DNA from: Rhodanobacteraceae bacterium
Lineage (GTDB): Bacteria > Pseudomonadota > Gammaproteobacteria > Xanthomonadales > Rhodanobacteraceae
Assembly (NCBI GenBank): GCA_030167125.1
Contig: CP126531.1
Span: forward strand, 992,001-1,056,000
Direction of reading: 5' to 3'
Length of the DNA stretch: 64,000 nt
Part shown: piece after piece, positions 63,433-64,000 of the stretch
How the letters are laid out: every line of letters starts with the position of its first letter
How positions within the stretch are numbered: position 1 is the first letter of the stretch
Notes under the pieces: model-generated
What the model was told of the DNA's origin: nothing
Databases searched by the model: none
Seen by the model: the letters and a program-made list of their open reading frames with translations, nothing else
Program-made: the position numbers and the translations under genes

Positions 63433-63833
63433 GACTCCGGAGTAACCAGAGGTGCGGTCTTGAAGTGCTGTGAATAGCGTCGTGCATCACGCGTAAGGAT
63501 GCCGCAACCGAGCACGGCCGCATGTGCGCCTATGAAGAAATCCGCGAGCACGTTGGTTTTCGCGCCGCCGCTTCTGCGGTACTTGACGAAGGCGCGGCCG
63601 GCGAGGAACAACGCGGGCCGGGGGATTTCCGCGACGACGATTTGCATGCCGTCGAGCGTGTCATCCAGAGCCGCCACGGATTCGAACGCCAGCGACAGTT
63701 CCGCGTAGATGATCGGGTTGATTGCCAGATCGTGCACTTGCGCTTGCGCACGCAACTGGCGGATCGACCATTCGGCCCAGTCGGGATCGTTTTCGAGCAC
63801 ATCGACGAGCACGTTGGTGTCGACGAGCAACAT
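63429..63833 (-). CDS. vapC: PIN-domain toxin, VapC family
   Basis: 134 residues. The acidic residues of the PIN site are in LLVDTNVLVDVLENDPDW (D5), YAELSLAFE (Glu about 45), and ADFFIGAHAAVLGCGILTRD, with a closing Asp. VapC cleaves RNA, often tRNA. The ATG at 63833 is three bases after the upstream antitoxin stop, so they are one operon. The last codons overlap the DUF885-like fragment. Confidence 0.9.
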   Translation of the reverse strand: MLLVDTNVLVDVLENDPDWAEWSIRQLRAQAQVHDLAINPIIYAELSLAFESVAALDDTLDGMQIVVAEIPRPALFLAGRAFVKYRRSGGAKTNVLADFFIGAHAAVLGCGILTRDARRYSQHFKTAPLVTPES

Positions 63834-63836
63834 GCG

Positions 63837-64000
63837 TCAATCGCGCAGCAGGGCCATCAGTTCGTCGGTGCGCCATTTCACCTGCGCTTTCCCGAGTGCA
63901 GAAGCAAAACGATCCCGCTTGGCCGGCCGCCGGGCGCCGGCCTTGAGCACCACGACCTGTCCTTCGCGATTGACGTCGAACTCAACCCCATCGCCCGGCG
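63837..64000 (-). CDS. vapB: AbrB/VapB-type antitoxin (5' truncated by window end)
   Basis: 53 residues of the C-terminal part: GVEFDVNREGQVVVLKAG and RRPAKRDRFASALGKAQVKW, then RTDELMALLRD. The first part is the swapped-hairpin AbrB DNA-binding fold, the rest is the toxin-binding tail. The stop is at 63837-63839, three bases before vapC. The start codon lies beyond base 64000. Confidence 0.8.
   Translation of the reverse strand, partial: PGDGVEFDVNREGQVVVLKAGARRPAKRDRFASALGKAQVKWRTDELMALLRD

Overview
The window is GC-rich, gene-dense chromosome of a gammaproteobacterium, most likely order Xanthomonadales (Lysobacterales), perhaps a Rhodanobacter/Dyella/Dokdonella-like genus. The evidence is the gene repertoire (RlmKL, RlmJ, Mfd, DUF1249, AsmA, Slp), TPR-sulfotransferase genes beside TonB receptors, and several families of short palindromic intergenic repeats typical of that group. 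Species-level placement cannot be made from the sequence alone.

Layout. 0-3 kb: end of rlmKL, a Tyr/Pro-rich secreted protein, a phospholipid-methyltransferase-like protein, a GNAT enzyme and a proline-rich EF-hand protein. 3.0-4.5 kb: a two-gene, AT-richer islet of unknown function; its first gene resembles the trypsin-co-occurring (Trypco1) domain of bacterial conflict systems. 4.5-31.3 kb: a large block for peptide and D-amino-acid use. It holds two class C beta-lactamase-like hydrolases (one frameshifted), a VanX-type D-Ala-D-Ala dipeptidase, lysA, ggt, dgcA-dgcN with a divergent LysR gene (dgcR), a TonB receptor-amidohydrolase-dadA operon, an AmpD/AmiD-like amidase, a TPR-sulfotransferase, an Oar-like TonB receptor, an amino-acid permease, an M61 peptidase and a transglutaminase-like protein. 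31-40 kb: aldehyde dehydrogenase, mfd, a GNAT gene, slp, rlmJ, msrA, nnrS. 40.5-43.3 kb: an ECF42-type sigma factor with two DGPF proteins and a DoxX-like protein. 43-47.5 kb: OsmC, two small secreted proteins, and a WYL regulator divergent from NIPSNAP-LysE genes. 47.5-50.8 kb: overlapping DUF72, PBP4-type peptidase, barnase-like RNase and barstar genes. 51-59.5 kb: fdhD, a TPR membrane protein, an EamA transporter, a complete IS1595-family insertion sequence with intact target duplication, AsmA, a YpfJ-type metalloprotease and DUF1249. 59.6-64 kb: brnA with a broken brnT, three tRNAs (Ala, Glu, Asp), a Kef-type antiporter, a DUF3761 protein, and vapC with partial vapB.

The most interesting signal is a 40-bp sequence present four times in the peptide/D-amino-acid block: upstream of ggt, dgcN, the TonB receptor-dadA operon and the Oar-like receptor. 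All four copies point the same way relative to the gene downstream. Each contains a LysR-type T-N11-A palindrome (CAYAAC-N5-GTTRTG) about 30 bp before a shared TTGG that fits a -35 element. I infer a DgcR regulon whose enzymes together could dismantle murein stem peptides: D-Ala-D-Ala cleavage, gamma-glutamyl cleavage, diaminopimelate decarboxylation, D-Glu acetylation/racemisation and D-Ala oxidation. The regulon and the pathway are inferences; the repeat itself is directly visible.

Three apparent single-base deletions (one in the serine hydrolase, two in brnT) could be genuine gene decay or sequencing errors and should be checked against reads.
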